64,000 nucleotides of DNA from JAGFIY01 sp964499285 (lineage in GTDB: Bacteria; Bacteroidota; Ignavibacteria; Ignavibacteriales; Melioribacteraceae), in assembly GCA_964499285.1 (NCBI GenBank), contig CAZCLA010000011.1, forward strand, positions 22,466 through 86,465, written 5' to 3'. Of this stretch, positions 1 through 8,770 are shown piece after piece (position 1 is the stretch's first letter; each line of letters starts with the position of its first letter). A model generated the notes under the pieces. It saw only the letters and a program-made list of their open reading frames with translations. It ran no database searches and was not told where the DNA came from. The translations under genes were made by a program, and so were the position numbers.

Positions 1-539
1 AGCAGAAGGTTTGCACTATAACCTCCTGAAACTCCGGCAAAAGTAGCAGCCATACCGCCTATAGGATGTCTTCCAACTGCGAGAAAAATGATCGCACCCA
101 ACGGTACCAAAAGTACATATCCTACTTCGCTTGCAGTATTAGATAAGATACCGGCAAAAACCAAAACAAAGGTCAAAAGTTTTTTGGGAGCTGAAATTAC
201 AAGCAACCTCAGCGAGGTTCCAATCAGCCCGCTGCTTTCTGCAATTCCAATACCCAGCATAGAAACCAATACGGTACCCAACGGAGCAAATCCGGTAAAG
301 TTGTCAACCATCGTGGTTAGAATAAAATGAAGTCCTTCAACGGACATTAAGTTGACGGGTGTAACAGTTTCACCGGTTCCCGGATGGACTACGGATAAAT
401 CAAAAAATGAAACGATCCAGGAAATAACTACTACACCCAATGCAAACAAGAAAAATAATGTAGCCGGATGCGGAAGAGCATTCCCGATTTTTTCAACTAT
501 GGATAGAGATCTATTTATTAAACCTTTTTTTTCATTCAT
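1..539 (-). CDS. AbgT family transporter, N-terminal part
   Basis: The minus strand from 539 encodes about 179 residues running off the left edge. It begins with a short cytoplasmic stretch (MNEKKGLINRSLS), followed by hydrophobic membrane segments. The 'LPHPATLFFLF', 'NFTGFAPLGTVLVSMLGIGIAE', 'LSNTASEVGYVLLVPLGAI' and 'GRHPIGGMAATFAGVSGG' type signatures are those of the AbgT family (p-aminobenzoyl-glutamate importer; other members are antimetabolite exporters). The substrate cannot be told from this fragment. It is divergent from the secreted peptidase gene at 806. The C-terminal half is missing from the window. Confidence 0.85.
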   Translation of the reverse strand, partial: MNEKKGLINRSLSIVEKIGNALPHPATLFFLFALGVVVISWIVSFFDLSVVHPGTGETVTPVNLMSVEGLHFILTTMVDNFTGFAPLGTVLVSMLGIGIAESSGLIGTSLRLLVISAPKKLLTFVLVFAGILSNTASEVGYVLLVPLGAIIFLAVGRHPIGGMAATFAGVSGGYSANLL

Positions 540-805
540 ATAAGATTTTCTGTTAATATTGTTAGAAGAAGTGCAGAATTTATAATTCTTAGGCGATTTT
601 TACAAATTTTATTACCTCCCATAGGATTTTCTTCGGGGTGTAATTTGCTAAGATATTGTATTTAGTTGATTTTGCCTAATTAATCCCTTACCTTTTACTC
701 AATACTTTTAATCCTTCCCTTATTCTCAGACTTTTTTTTGTTCTTTTTTACAGAAGCTAATTTTAACTAAATATTTTACGATCATAAAATAGGACAAGGA
801 GTATT

Positions 806-2662
806 ATGAAGAATACCATTCACTACGTATTTTATCTTCTCCTGATTGCATGTCTTATCTCCAATCCCATTGCTGTGAATGCACAAAGCAATGTTCAAAC
901 TCCACAAAAACAACCGATAAAGAGTGTAATTCAGGAAGATGCACCTCAATTTGACAACTTGACCGTGCAGCAATTATCTCTTATGAATATGGCAAATCCA
1001 ATTGAGTTTTCTTTGATCGGTTTGATGGTGCTTACTTATCTTGCCGGTTCAGCAGGATACTATGTAACTATTGGTGTAATGAACAATGACAATTTTATGT
1101 TTGCAATAATAATGAACAACCTCTACCTGCCTTCACTTGCATTTTCTGCCGGATTGCAAATTTTGGCTCTTCGGTTTAATCTTTCATTGCTGGGAGCTGT
1201 TTTGGGTGTTCCATTTAATCCTGCAAATGGTCTAAGTTTTTTTGTTCATTATTCTCTTACAAGGATGACCGATCCGACCCAACATCCTTTTGCTCAATTT
1301 GATAGACCTGTTGAACAAGGTGAAGACGATGCAGATAATGAATATGCCGATCCAACAGAACCAACAGAACCTGCAATCACAGACCCGACACCTAACAACA
1401 ATATCACTGCGGATGTCACTCAAGCTTGTTATTATGGATGCACAGTTCCGAATATCGATCTAGACGATTCAAATCATCCTGACACCGATACTTATGCCGG
1501 GGATAAAAATGCATGCGGACCAACAGCGGCAGCAAATAGTTTAAAATGGTTGTCGGATTTACCCGATAATGGTGTCACTATAAATCTATCTCATAGAGAT
1601 CTGCTTGAACAGCTTAGTAATTTTATGAAGAGGCAACGTAACAAAGGAGTCAGTCCGGAAAATTTTATTAGGGGGAAATTAGATTTCATTTCTGAATTTG
1701 GATTAAATATAAACGTAAAATTTCAAAGCGAATCGATTACAGATACGGTCCGCGGTTCTTTTGGTTTTGCCTACGCAAGAAACGATAACAATGGAAATTA
1801 TCCAACCTGGGACTGGCTGAAACAGCAGATGATTGACGGCGAAGATGTTGAACTTCTTTATAAATGGCCTGATGGCGAAGGGGGATGGCGCGGTCACGTC
1901 GTGGTATTGACCGGATTTACAGAAACTGCAAACGGCGAAAAAAGAATTGCCTATAAACACGACAAAAAGCAAGGTCAAGCTGATTCTGGCGGTAAAGACG
2001 TGATTCAGGAATGGGCCGATGTAAAGGTTGATTCTCACGGAAGAATGATATTGCACAACAATGGAAGAACCAAATACGTAGCTCATGCAGTAGCAGAAAG
2101 TCCCGGAGAACCATTCACTCCGGTTGAATTAACATCGTTTAACGCATCGTTAAATGAAAATGATGTTATGCTTTCTTGGACAACTGCCACTGAGATCAAC
2201 AATTCCGGTTTTGAATTATTTAGAGATGGTAGTTTGATTAAATTTATCAACGGTAGCGGAACAACAAGTGAGGAGAAATATTATTCGTATACTGATCAAA
2301 ATCTACCCAACGGAATTTATGAGTATGAACTGATTCAGATTGATTTTGACGGCACTCGGGAAAGTTCGGCAAAAATTAACGTTGAAGTCGATATTCCGTT
2401 GAAATACGAGCTTGCTCAAAATTATCCTAATCCGTTTAACCCAAGTACTAAGATTTCATTTTCCATTCCTCAATCGGATTTTGTAACAATTAAAGTATTT
2501 AATTCAATAGGGGAGGAAGTTAATACGTTGGTAAACGAGTTAATGGATGCGGGAACACATATGGTTGAATTTAATGCGGATAAACTTTCGAATGGTGTCT
2601 ATGTTTATACGCTCCAAACCGGGGCTCATTTCCAATCGAAAAAAATGATTCTTTTAAAATAA
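806..2662 (+). CDS. Secreted C39-like cysteine peptidase with T9SS sorting domain
   Basis: 618 residues. A signal peptide (about 1-27, ending NAQ) is followed by two or three hydrophobic stretches (about 68-91, 98-121, 126-148) and an acidic Asp/Glu/Pro linker (about 160-200). The central domain has 'NACGPTAAANSL' with Cys237 and 'RGHVVVLTGF' with His364, the Cys/His arrangement of papain-like C39-type peptidases. A beta domain starting near 437 (VELTSFNASL) leads to a C-terminal sorting domain from about 535 (ELAQNYPNPFNPSTKIS to the terminal KMILLK), typical of type IX secretion cargo. Export is therefore predicted through Sec and then T9SS. The start is preceded by an AAGGAG motif. The peptidase call rests on the two motifs only. 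The internal hydrophobic stretches are unusual for a T9SS cargo. A strong terminator follows. Confidence 0.7.
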   Translation: MKNTIHYVFYLLLIACLISNPIAVNAQSNVQTPQKQPIKSVIQEDAPQFDNLTVQQLSLMNMANPIEFSLIGLMVLTYLAGSAGYYVTIGVMNNDNFMFAIIMNNLYLPSLAFSAGLQILALRFNLSLLGAVLGVPFNPANGLSFFVHYSLTRMTDPTQHPFAQFDRPVEQGEDDADNEYADPTEPTEPAITDPTPNNNITADVTQACYYGCTVPNIDLDDSNHPDTDTYAGDKNACGPTAAANSLKWLSDLPDNGVTINLSHRDLLEQLSNFMKRQRNKGVSPENFIRGKLDFISEFGLNINVKFQSESITDTVRGSFGFAYARNDNNGNYPTWDWLKQQMIDGEDVELLYKWPDGEGGWRGHVVVLTGFTETANGEKRIAYKHDKKQGQADSGGKDVIQEWADVKVDSHGRMILHNNGRTKYVAHAVAESPGEPFTPVELTSFNASLNENDVMLSWTTATEINNSGFELFRDGSLIKFINGSGTTSEEKYYSYTDQNLPNGIYEYELIQIDFDGTRESSAKINVEVDIPLKYELAQNYPNPFNPSTKISFSIPQSDFVTIKVFNSIGEEVNTLVNELMDAGTHMVEFNADKLSNGVYVYTLQTGAHFQSKKMILLK

Positions 2663-2689
2663 TTTATCAATAAAATTCATTCAGATTTC

Positions 2690-2723
2690 AATCCCCCGGG
2701 AATTTATCTCGGGGGATTTTTTT
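2690..2723 (+). terminator. Rho-independent terminator after the peptidase gene
   Basis: A 9-bp perfect stem (AATCCCCCG, 2690-2698, with CGGGGGATT, 2710-2718) closes an 11-base loop and runs into a T tract ending at 2723. It lies 28 bases after the stop codon at 2662. Confidence 0.9.
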
Positions 2724-2781
2724 GAATTCATTCAGAATTCGAAACAGTCACTGAAAGTTCTATAAATCAGAAAAAAAAATC

Positions 2782-2809
2782 TTGTTATCTTTGTGTTCTG
2801 CATTATATT
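2782..2809 (+). promoter_or_regulatory. Candidate promoter for the CopD-like gene
   Basis: TTGTTA (2782-2787), a 16-base spacer and TATATT (2804-2809) resemble a sigma70-type promoter. The same bases also read as TTG-N19-TATATTTG, close to the Bacteroidota -33/-7 pattern (TTTG...TAnnTTTG). It lies between the terminator at 2690 and the ATG at 2863. Sequence match only. Confidence 0.4.
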
Positions 2810-2862
2810 TGGAGCCGCAATTTTAAACAACTTAATTAATACAAAAACGTGGGGGATAGACA

Positions 2863-3330
2863 ATGTCTATGTTTATGATTAACAATTTTATCCACTTACT
2901 TTTTGCGGTAATTTGGATTGGCGGAATGATCTTCATGAATTTGGTTTTAATGCCGTCATTAAATTCAATTGATCCAAATGAGCGAGGAAAACTTTTCGCG
3001 CAGATAGCAAAACGATTTACAATTGTCGCTTGGGGAAGCACTCTCTTTTTACTTATCACTGGTTTTTTCAAGACACCGTCGGGAATGCTTTTCAACTTTT
3101 CAACTGATTACGGAATGATGATAACAATTAAACATATCCTGTTTCTTGTTATGATCGTTTTTGGAAGTATGATCACGTTTGTTGAAGCGCCGAAAATCAG
3201 AAAGTATGCTCCAAAGCCAGGGGAAAAGCCATCGCAAGAAGTTGTTCAGGCACATGGTAAAATTAAACTGCTTTCAGCCTGCAATATGGTTCTCGGGATT
3301 ATCATTTTAATTTTGGTTTCAATCTATTAG
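2863..3330 (+). CDS. CopD-like small integral membrane protein
   Basis: 155 residues with four predicted membrane helices (about 5-27, 50-70, 85-107, 133-154). The N-terminal 'NFIHLLFAVIWIGGMIF' pattern, with a His in helix 1 followed by WxGG, is the signature of the CopD/DUF-type membrane family, members of which are linked to copper handling or to HemJ-like haem synthesis. No copper-related neighbours are present, so function is left open. The start has only a weak upstream GGGGG/GATAG ribosome-binding context. It is transcribed alone after a terminator. Confidence 0.6.
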   Translation: MSMFMINNFIHLLFAVIWIGGMIFMNLVLMPSLNSIDPNERGKLFAQIAKRFTIVAWGSTLFLLITGFFKTPSGMLFNFSTDYGMMITIKHILFLVMIVFGSMITFVEAPKIRKYAPKPGEKPSQEVVQAHGKIKLLSACNMVLGIIILILVSIY

Positions 3331-3345
3331 TAATCATATTTATTG

Positions 3346-3420
3346 AGGCTGTTTCATCGTCCATTAATTATTTTAGAGTCTCTTAATTTTCGAATATATA
3401 TTCAACATACGAAACAGCCT
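3346..3420. repeat. Perfect 10-bp inverted repeat with a 55-base spacing
   Basis: AGGCTGTTTC (3346-3355) and its exact complement GAAACAGCCT (3411-3420) flank 55 AT-rich bases just after the CopD-like gene. There is no T tract beside it, so it is not a typical terminator. It might act as a long stem-loop at the 3' end of the message. Confidence 0.45.
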
Positions 3421-3622
3421 TATCTTCATAGTTTAGCATTTCATTTAGAACAATATTTTTTACCTGCATCACTTTCAATTTTTCGTCTATTCTCATAAGT
3501 TTGTAATCAAAATTTGTTAAATAATAAAAAAAAGGGAAAGATATGCCCGCTTCTAAGGAACCTGGCGCGAGTTTTTTAATACCACTTAAAATTTGACTTT
3601 CACACGGAATTAAACCCTCCAA
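3383..3622 (-). CDS. Possible small ORF in the 3331-3659 spacer (weak)
   Basis: The 329-base gap before mgtE is open on the minus strand from 3706 down to a TAA at 3383. A TTG at 3622 would give 79 residues. The predicted peptide has mixed composition (PCESQILSGIKKLAPGSLEA near the start, ending YVEYIFEN) and matches no family I recognise. No ATG and no convincing ribosome-binding site are present. It may be a chance ORF, a decayed gene, or the complement of an mgtE leader. The rest of the gap holds only the inverted repeat at 3346-3420 and the mgtE ribosome-binding site. Confidence 0.2.
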   Translation of the reverse strand: MEGLIPCESQILSGIKKLAPGSLEAGISFPFFYYLTNFDYKLMRIDEKLKVMQVKNIVLNEMLNYEDKAVSYVEYIFEN

Positions 3623-3659
3623 AAATTGGTTTTCTCCGTCGTGAAAGATGGAGGTACCA

Positions 3660-5039
3660 ATGAAAAATCTAATTTTTGTACCTGAATTAAAAGAGATTAT
3701 TGCTGCTCAAAACTGGAATGATTTTATTAATCTATCGGAAGATATGCACCCAGCGGAAATAGCGGAGATCATTTCCTCACTTGATCCTAAGGAAATCTGG
3801 GAGCTTATAGATAAGCTTATTATTGAGAAAAAAAGTGAAATATTCAGTCACCTTGAATCATCACTGCAAGTAGAGATTACCGAACTCATCGGAAGGCAGA
3901 AATTAGCAGAACTTCTCACAGAAATGCCCTCGGATGATAGAGTGGATTTGTTTAAAAAATTCCCGGTTGAAATACAGGAAAATATTTTACCTGCATTAGC
4001 TCGAGCTGAGCGTGAAGATATTAGAAAACTTGCTTCTTATCCGGAAGGAAGTGCTGGATCTGTAATGACATCCGAGTATGTTTCCGTCCCTGACAATATT
4101 AGCGTCGAAGAAGCAATCAGAAGATTAAGGTTAGAAGCAACTAAAAAAGAAACTATTTATTACATCTATGTGATAGAAATTTCGCGAAAGTTAATAGGAT
4201 TCGTTTCACTATCCGATTTGATTCTAGCTGATCCTTCTTCGCTTATTAGAGATGTGCTGCACCATGAAGTATTATTTGCTAAAGTCGATGAAGATCAAGA
4301 AAAAGTAGCAAGGAAGATTCAAAAATATGATTTGATAGCTCTACCGGTTGTGGATGCTAATAACACATTAGTTGGTATTATCACTCACGATGACGCTCTT
4401 GATATTATGACTCAGGAGCAAACGGAAGACTTTGAAAAAATCATGGCTATTACTGGTTCTCATGAAGCGGGAGTTTATCTAAAAACACCTGCGATTGTTC
4501 ACTTTAAAAATCGTGCTATCTGGATTGTTTCACTTGCAGCTCTCGGTTTGGTATCTGGCGCCATAATACACAGTTTTGAATCAACTTTAACAAACTTTAT
4601 GATTCTAGCTCTCTATATGCCGATGGTTGCAGATACGGGAGGAAATACCGGGAGTCAATCTGCGACTGTAGTTGTTAGAGCATTAGCACTTGGTGAATTG
4701 ACTTTTAAAGATTCATTTAAAGTATTGTGGAAAGAATTTAGAATATCTGTTATGCTCGCCGGTGTACTTGGGGTTTTATCGTGGCTGAAAGTATGGTTAT
4801 TCTCGCACGGTTCAGAAATGTCGGGTAATTTCACGCTTGAAAAAATTGGATTTGTTATCGCTGCAGCTCTTTCGCTGCAAGTGATTACCGCAACATTGAT
4901 TGGGGCTATTCTGCCATTGGCCGCCTCAAAATTTAAATTTGATCCGGCGGTAGTTGCCAGCCCTGCACTAACCACAGTAGTTGATATTACTGGTCTTCTA
5001 ATCTATTTCTTTACTGCAAAGTTACTGTTGGGAATATGA
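3660..5039 (+). CDS. mgtE: Magnesium transporter MgtE
   Basis: 459 residues from the ATG at 3660, chosen because GGAGG (3650-3654) sits 5 bases upstream; the ATG at 3648 is worse placed. The order is an N-terminal superhelical MgtE_N domain (about 20-125), two CBS domains (about 130-250, with 'GSAGSVMTSEYVSV' opening the first) and five C-terminal helices. The pore-region signature 'PMVADTGGNTGSQSATVVVRALALGEL' is intact. MgtE proteins are Mg2+-gated Mg2+ channels of the inner membrane, gated through the N and CBS domains. I see no M-box riboswitch in the leader. Confidence 0.92.
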   Translation: MKNLIFVPELKEIIAAQNWNDFINLSEDMHPAEIAEIISSLDPKEIWELIDKLIIEKKSEIFSHLESSLQVEITELIGRQKLAELLTEMPSDDRVDLFKKFPVEIQENILPALARAEREDIRKLASYPEGSAGSVMTSEYVSVPDNISVEEAIRRLRLEATKKETIYYIYVIEISRKLIGFVSLSDLILADPSSLIRDVLHHEVLFAKVDEDQEKVARKIQKYDLIALPVVDANNTLVGIITHDDALDIMTQEQTEDFEKIMAITGSHEAGVYLKTPAIVHFKNRAIWIVSLAALGLVSGAIIHSFESTLTNFMILALYMPMVADTGGNTGSQSATVVVRALALGELTFKDSFKVLWKEFRISVMLAGVLGVLSWLKVWLFSHGSEMSGNFTLEKIGFVIAAALSLQVITATLIGAILPLAASKFKFDPAVVASPALTTVVDITGLLIYFFTAKLLLGI

Positions 5040-5128
5040 TAATTATCTTTGTGATTTAATTTCAGTAAAGATAAATCCGTTCAATGCCGAATAGAAAGTT
5101 CGTTCATTCTATCCTTTTACATTTTTCA

Positions 5129-5157
5129 TTGCAAACCTAGTGTTTATAGAGTAAATT
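5129..5157 (+). promoter_or_regulatory. Candidate promoter close to dapF
   Basis: TTGCAA (5129-5134), a 17-base spacer and TAAATT (5152-5157). Transcription would start only a few bases before the dapF ATG at 5168, which also lacks a Shine-Dalgarno, so a leaderless message is conceivable. Weak -35 match. Confidence 0.3.
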
Positions 5158-5167
5158 TCATTTTCTT

Positions 5168-6013
5168 ATGAAAAAAATTATTTTTTCGAAATTTACCGCT
5201 GCAGGCAACGATTTTGTTCTGCTTGATGAAGCGCTGAATCCGGACTTGAATACAAATAAAGAATTAGCTGTTATTCTATGTGACAGAAAATTCGGAATCG
5301 GGGCTGATGGATTGCTCATTTATTCTGGAAAATTTAATGATGAAATCTCGGTTAAGTATTTCAACTCCGATGGCTCAAGCGGGTCGCTATGCGGAAACGG
5401 ATCAAGATGTGCCGCTGAATATTATTTCGAAAAATCAGTCGGGGAAAGGGTCGATGTAAAAATTTATAACTTGGGTGTCCAGTATTCAGCCGAAAAATTG
5501 GAAAATAATTTAGTGAAATTCGGTTCCTTTCGAATTAATATCTTAAATGAAAATATAGAAATAGAAAATAAATCATTGAAATTAAACGGAATTTGGGTTG
5601 ATACTGGATCACCACATCTTGTTGCAGATTTTGATGAAATAAATTTTTCTGAGAAACAGCAAAAATTCTTCGAGTTCGATTTTGCTTCCACGGCTGCGAA
5701 AATTAGACACGATGAAATTTTTACTGAATCCGGAACAAATGTGATTTTTATAAGACAAAACGGTGACGAGTTTTTGATAAGATCATTTGAGCGAGGAGTT
5801 GAATCAGAAACTTTGGCGTGTGGTTCCGGTGCTGTTGCTGCTGCAGTATTTTGTGCCTTAAAACGACATAATAGTGCACCGGTAAATTTTAGAACAATTA
5901 AAGACTTTATTCTTAGTGTTGAGTTCGAAAAAGTGAACAATAATTTCGAATCGGTCTTCTTAACAGGTCCGGTTGAACACTTGTTTGATGGAGAATTTTT
6001 TTATAAAAAATAA
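5168..6013 (+). CDS. dapF: Diaminopimelate epimerase
   Basis: 281 residues, usual length. It interconverts LL- and meso-diaminopimelate for peptidoglycan and lysine synthesis. The N-terminal 'FSKFTAAGNDFVLLDE', the first catalytic motif 'CGNGSRC' (Cys75) and the second 'ETLACGSGAVAAA' (Cys218) are all present, so both acid/base cysteines are kept. The ATG is not preceded by a purine-rich ribosome-binding site (the upstream bases are TTTTCTT). The next gene follows after 15 bases with its own AGAGGA site. Confidence 0.93.
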   Translation: MKKIIFSKFTAAGNDFVLLDEALNPDLNTNKELAVILCDRKFGIGADGLLIYSGKFNDEISVKYFNSDGSSGSLCGNGSRCAAEYYFEKSVGERVDVKIYNLGVQYSAEKLENNLVKFGSFRINILNENIEIENKSLKLNGIWVDTGSPHLVADFDEINFSEKQQKFFEFDFASTAAKIRHDEIFTESGTNVIFIRQNGDEFLIRSFERGVESETLACGSGAVAAAVFCALKRHNSAPVNFRTIKDFILSVEFEKVNNNFESVFLTGPVEHLFDGEFFYKK

Positions 6014-6028
6014 ATCTAGAGGAAAAAA

Positions 6029-6325
6029 ATGCCTAAAGCTGTATTTACAATTCGGTATGATATCATACCGAAAAAGAGAGATGAATATCTCGATGTTATC
6101 AGAGAGTTAAAAACTCTCATTAAAGCCGATGGACTTGAAAGTTATTCAGTGTTTGAACATAAAAATCACGAGAATACTTTTACGGAAATCTATCTATTCG
6201 AAAGTAGAAAGGCATATGAGGATTTTGACGATGATCCTGACGAAAGAGTAGATATTCTTATGAACAAACTTTCGGATATGATTGTGCAGCAATCAACTAA
6301 TTATTCAGTGTTATATGAAATTTAA
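6029..6325 (+). CDS. Small protein resembling antibiotic biosynthesis monooxygenase-type barrels
   Basis: 98 residues. The pattern of a beta strand (AVFTIRYDIIP), a helix (KRDEYLDVIRELKTLIKA), 'LESYSVFEHKNHENTFTEIY' and a helix with 'ESRKAYEDFDDDP' fits the dimeric alpha-beta barrel (ABM-like) fold. Such proteins are diverse and enzyme activity cannot be inferred. It has an AGAGGAAA site before ATG and lies between dapF and the PHP gene in one run. Confidence 0.55.
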   Translation: MPKAVFTIRYDIIPKKRDEYLDVIRELKTLIKADGLESYSVFEHKNHENTFTEIYLFESRKAYEDFDDDPDERVDILMNKLSDMIVQQSTNYSVLYEI

Positions 6326-6330
6326 TTTTT

Positions 6331-7380
6331 ATGTTTGAATATGTAGGTGCTTTACATATGCATTCGACGTATTCAGACGGATCGGGTACTGTCGAAGAAA
6401 TTGCAAAATATGCAGACGAAGTCGGACTGGATTATATAATACTGACCGATCACAATACCCTTCGAGCACTTAATGAAGGAAAAGAAAAATGGTACGGAAA
6501 TACTCTGCTTCTTGTCGGTTGTGAAATAAATGATAGAAATAATCAAAATCATTATTTAGCTCTCAATATAAAGGAGACTTATTCAACACGCCTGGCTGCC
6601 GAAGAATACGTAAAGAAAGTTAAGGATGCAGGTGGTATTGGATTTTTGGCTCATCCCCACGAAAAAAGGGATTCGATGGAAGAACATCCGCCGTATCCAT
6701 GGACTGCTTGGAATACGAAAGAATTTACCGGTATCGAAATCTGGAATCATATGAGCGAATGGATGGAAGGATTGACAGAACAGAATAAATTCAATCATTT
6801 TGTTCATCCACTTCGTTCAATCGTTTCTCCTAATGCTGAATCCGTAAAAGTTTGGGACAAACTTAATCTCGAAAGAAAAGTTGTGGGTATAGGTGGTGTA
6901 GATGCACACGCTCACAAAATAAATCTTATGGGATTTTTTGAAGTAGAAGTTTTTCCGTACAAGGTTCTTTTTAAATCTGTACGAACTCATGTTTTTTGCG
7001 AAACAAATATCGAAAAAGGGGAAACTTCTAAACAATTAGAAAATGCGAAAAATCTCGTCTATTCGGCTTTGGAACATGGCAGATGTTTCGTTTCAAATTA
7101 TTATCACGGAGATGCAAAGGGATTTAGGTTTTTCGGAGAAGCCGAAAATAAAATTTTTCATATGGGTGATACCATCAAATTAACGGGGAAGGTGAAACTT
7201 AGGGTTATACTTCCTAACATCAGCGGACGTATAATATTGATTAAAAACGGCGGAATGGTGGATGAAGTAGATAATTTTGACGCAGAATTCATAATAACTC
7301 AACCCGGAATTTATCGAGTCGAGGTTTATCAGGAAGAAAATGCGTGGATTTTTTCGAACCACATACGCATTGTTGAATAA
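6331..7380 (+). CDS. PHP-domain metal-dependent phosphoesterase-like protein
   Basis: 349 residues. Metal-binding PHP motifs are visible: 'LHMHSTYSDGS' near the start, 'DYIILTDHNTL', 'GFLAHPHEK' and 'GGVDAHAH' in the middle. The C-terminal third (about 270-349) looks like a beta domain (GDTIKLTGKVKLRVILP). This layout matches the stand-alone PHP proteins of the CehA/McbA type rather than DNA polymerase or histidinol phosphatase. The substrate is unknown. It lies 5 bases after the ABM-like gene, so is probably co-transcribed. Confidence 0.78.
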   Translation: MFEYVGALHMHSTYSDGSGTVEEIAKYADEVGLDYIILTDHNTLRALNEGKEKWYGNTLLLVGCEINDRNNQNHYLALNIKETYSTRLAAEEYVKKVKDAGGIGFLAHPHEKRDSMEEHPPYPWTAWNTKEFTGIEIWNHMSEWMEGLTEQNKFNHFVHPLRSIVSPNAESVKVWDKLNLERKVVGIGGVDAHAHKINLMGFFEVEVFPYKVLFKSVRTHVFCETNIEKGETSKQLENAKNLVYSALEHGRCFVSNYYHGDAKGFRFFGEAENKIFHMGDTIKLTGKVKLRVILPNISGRIILIKNGGMVDEVDNFDAEFIITQPGIYRVEVYQEENAWIFSNHIRIVE

Positions 7381-7409
7381 TTGTTAATCAGAATACATTT
7401 TTTTATCTT
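7381..7409 (+). promoter_or_regulatory. Candidate promoter for the membrane TPR gene
   Basis: TTGTTA (7381-7386), exactly 17 bases, TATCTT (7404-7409). It begins directly after the PHP stop codon and is about 40 bases before the GTG at 7449. Confidence 0.35.
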
Positions 7410-7448
7410 AACCGCTTCAAAAAATTGAAATAATATAACGGAGTAGAT

Positions 7449-8135
7449 GTGTTAGCGAAAAAAAAGAAACTAACCAAAAAGCAGATCAAAGAAGATAAGT
7501 TAGTAACTTATTACAACCGAGTGCTCGAATTTTTTAACGATTTCAAACAGCAGATTTCAATTGCCGCTATTGCCGTTGCAGTAATTGTTGTTGCAATAAT
7601 TGTTTACAATAACAAAACTGAAGCCGATAATTTAGCAGCAACCACAGAACTCGCAAGAGTTATGCCAATTTATGAAAGAGGAAATTTCAGACAGGCTATT
7701 GACGGTCAGCCGGGAACTAACAACATCGGATTGTACAAAATCGTTGACGAATATGGTTCATCGGAACAGGGTGAAGTTGCAAAAATCTATCTAGCAAACA
7801 GTTATTATTATCTCGGGAAAGTCGATTCTGCCTTAACATTTTATTCTGATTTCGGAGGAAGCAACAAAATGTTCAAAGCTACTGCACTTGCAGGTGAGGC
7901 TTCTTGTTATCAAAGTATGGGAGAATTTGAGAAAGCTGCTTCAAAATTCGGAAGTGCTGCAGGTATAGATAAGTTTAACGCACTAAATGCTGATTACTTA
8001 TTAAATGCAGGCCTCTGCTATGTTGAAGCCGGTCAGAAAAAAGACGCTAAAACTGTTTTTGAAAAATTGGGAGAGGAATATCCAAATTCGGCACCCGGCA
8101 GAGATATCGACAGATATTTGGTTATGGTGAAATAA
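7449..8135 (+). CDS. Membrane-anchored TPR protein
   Basis: 228 residues with a GTG start behind ACGGAG. A lysine-rich N-terminus (LAKKKKLTKKQIKEDK) precedes one membrane helix (about 36-56, 'ISIAAIAVAVIVVAIIVY'). The rest contains TPR-like repeats (EVAKIYLANSYYYLGKVDSA, TALAGEASCYQSMGEFEKAA, LLNAGLCYVEAGQKKDA). The layout resembles YfgM-type periplasmic TPR proteins, with the domain probably outside the inner membrane. The partner is unknown. A promoter for efp lies just downstream. Confidence 0.65.
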   Translation: MLAKKKKLTKKQIKEDKLVTYYNRVLEFFNDFKQQISIAAIAVAVIVVAIIVYNNKTEADNLAATTELARVMPIYERGNFRQAIDGQPGTNNIGLYKIVDEYGSSEQGEVAKIYLANSYYYLGKVDSALTFYSDFGGSNKMFKATALAGEASCYQSMGEFEKAASKFGSAAGIDKFNALNADYLLNAGLCYVEAGQKKDAKTVFEKLGEEYPNSAPGRDIDRYLVMVK

Positions 8136-8139
8136 AATA

Positions 8140-8168
8140 TTGACTTTATCCTATTACCTAACTATTTT
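8140..8168 (+). promoter_or_regulatory. Candidate promoter for efp
   Basis: TTGACT (8140-8145), 17-base spacer, TATTTT (8163-8168), about 25 bases before the efp ATG at 8195. It probably drives efp-accB-accC. Confidence 0.5.
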
Positions 8169-8194
8169 TTTCAAATCTAATTGATGGAAAAGAA

Positions 8195-8761
8195 ATGGCT
8201 GATACCTCAGATTTCAGAAATGGATTAATAATTAAATTTAAAAACGATCTTTATAGTATTACCGAATTTCAACACGTAAAACCCGGTAAAGGTGGGGCAT
8301 TTGTTAGGACAATGCTTAAAAATTTGAGAACAGGTAAAGTTCTTGATAATACCTTCCGTGCCGGCGAAAGTGTTGATATTGTTCGTGTAGAAAGAAGAAA
8401 ATATCAGTATCTTTATAAAGAATCCGGTGGATTTGTGTTGATGGATTATGATACATACGAGCAGATGACAGTTCCCGAAGAAACATTCGATGAAGGTAGA
8501 GTTTTCTTAAAAGAAGGGCTGGATGTTGAACTTCTGCTAGATGATCAAGATAAAATTGTCACTGCTGAACTTCCCATTTTTGTTGAATTGGAAGTGACCG
8601 AGACTGAACCCGGTTTTAAGGGAGATACTGCAACTAATGTAATGAAGCCGGCTACAGTTGAAACCGGAGCGAGTGTCCAAGTGCCTTTGTTTATTAACAT
8701 TGGTGATATGCTTAAAATTGATACTCGTACCGGAACCTACGTTGAGAGAGTAAAAAAATAA
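8195..8761 (+). CDS. efp: Elongation factor P
   Basis: 188 residues, full length, with three beta-barrel domains. EF-P relieves ribosomes stalled at consecutive prolines. The domain I loop 'HVKPGKGGAFVR' carries the lysine at residue 32 that corresponds to the modified Lys34 of E. coli EF-P. The following part (MLKNLRTGKVLDNTFRAGE) and the C-terminal 'GDMLKIDTRTGTYVERV' are typical. No epmA/epmB modification genes are seen in the window. The accB gene begins 9 bases after the stop codon. Confidence 0.95.
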   Translation: MADTSDFRNGLIIKFKNDLYSITEFQHVKPGKGGAFVRTMLKNLRTGKVLDNTFRAGESVDIVRVERRKYQYLYKESGGFVLMDYDTYEQMTVPEETFDEGRVFLKEGLDVELLLDDQDKIVTAELPIFVELEVTETEPGFKGDTATNVMKPATVETGASVQVPLFINIGDMLKIDTRTGTYVERVKK

Positions 8762-8770
8762 TTGGTGATT

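Noticed and set aside
3331..3659. M-box magnesium riboswitch before mgtE
   Set aside because: No match to the M-box core, and the spacer is AT-rich with no conserved junction.
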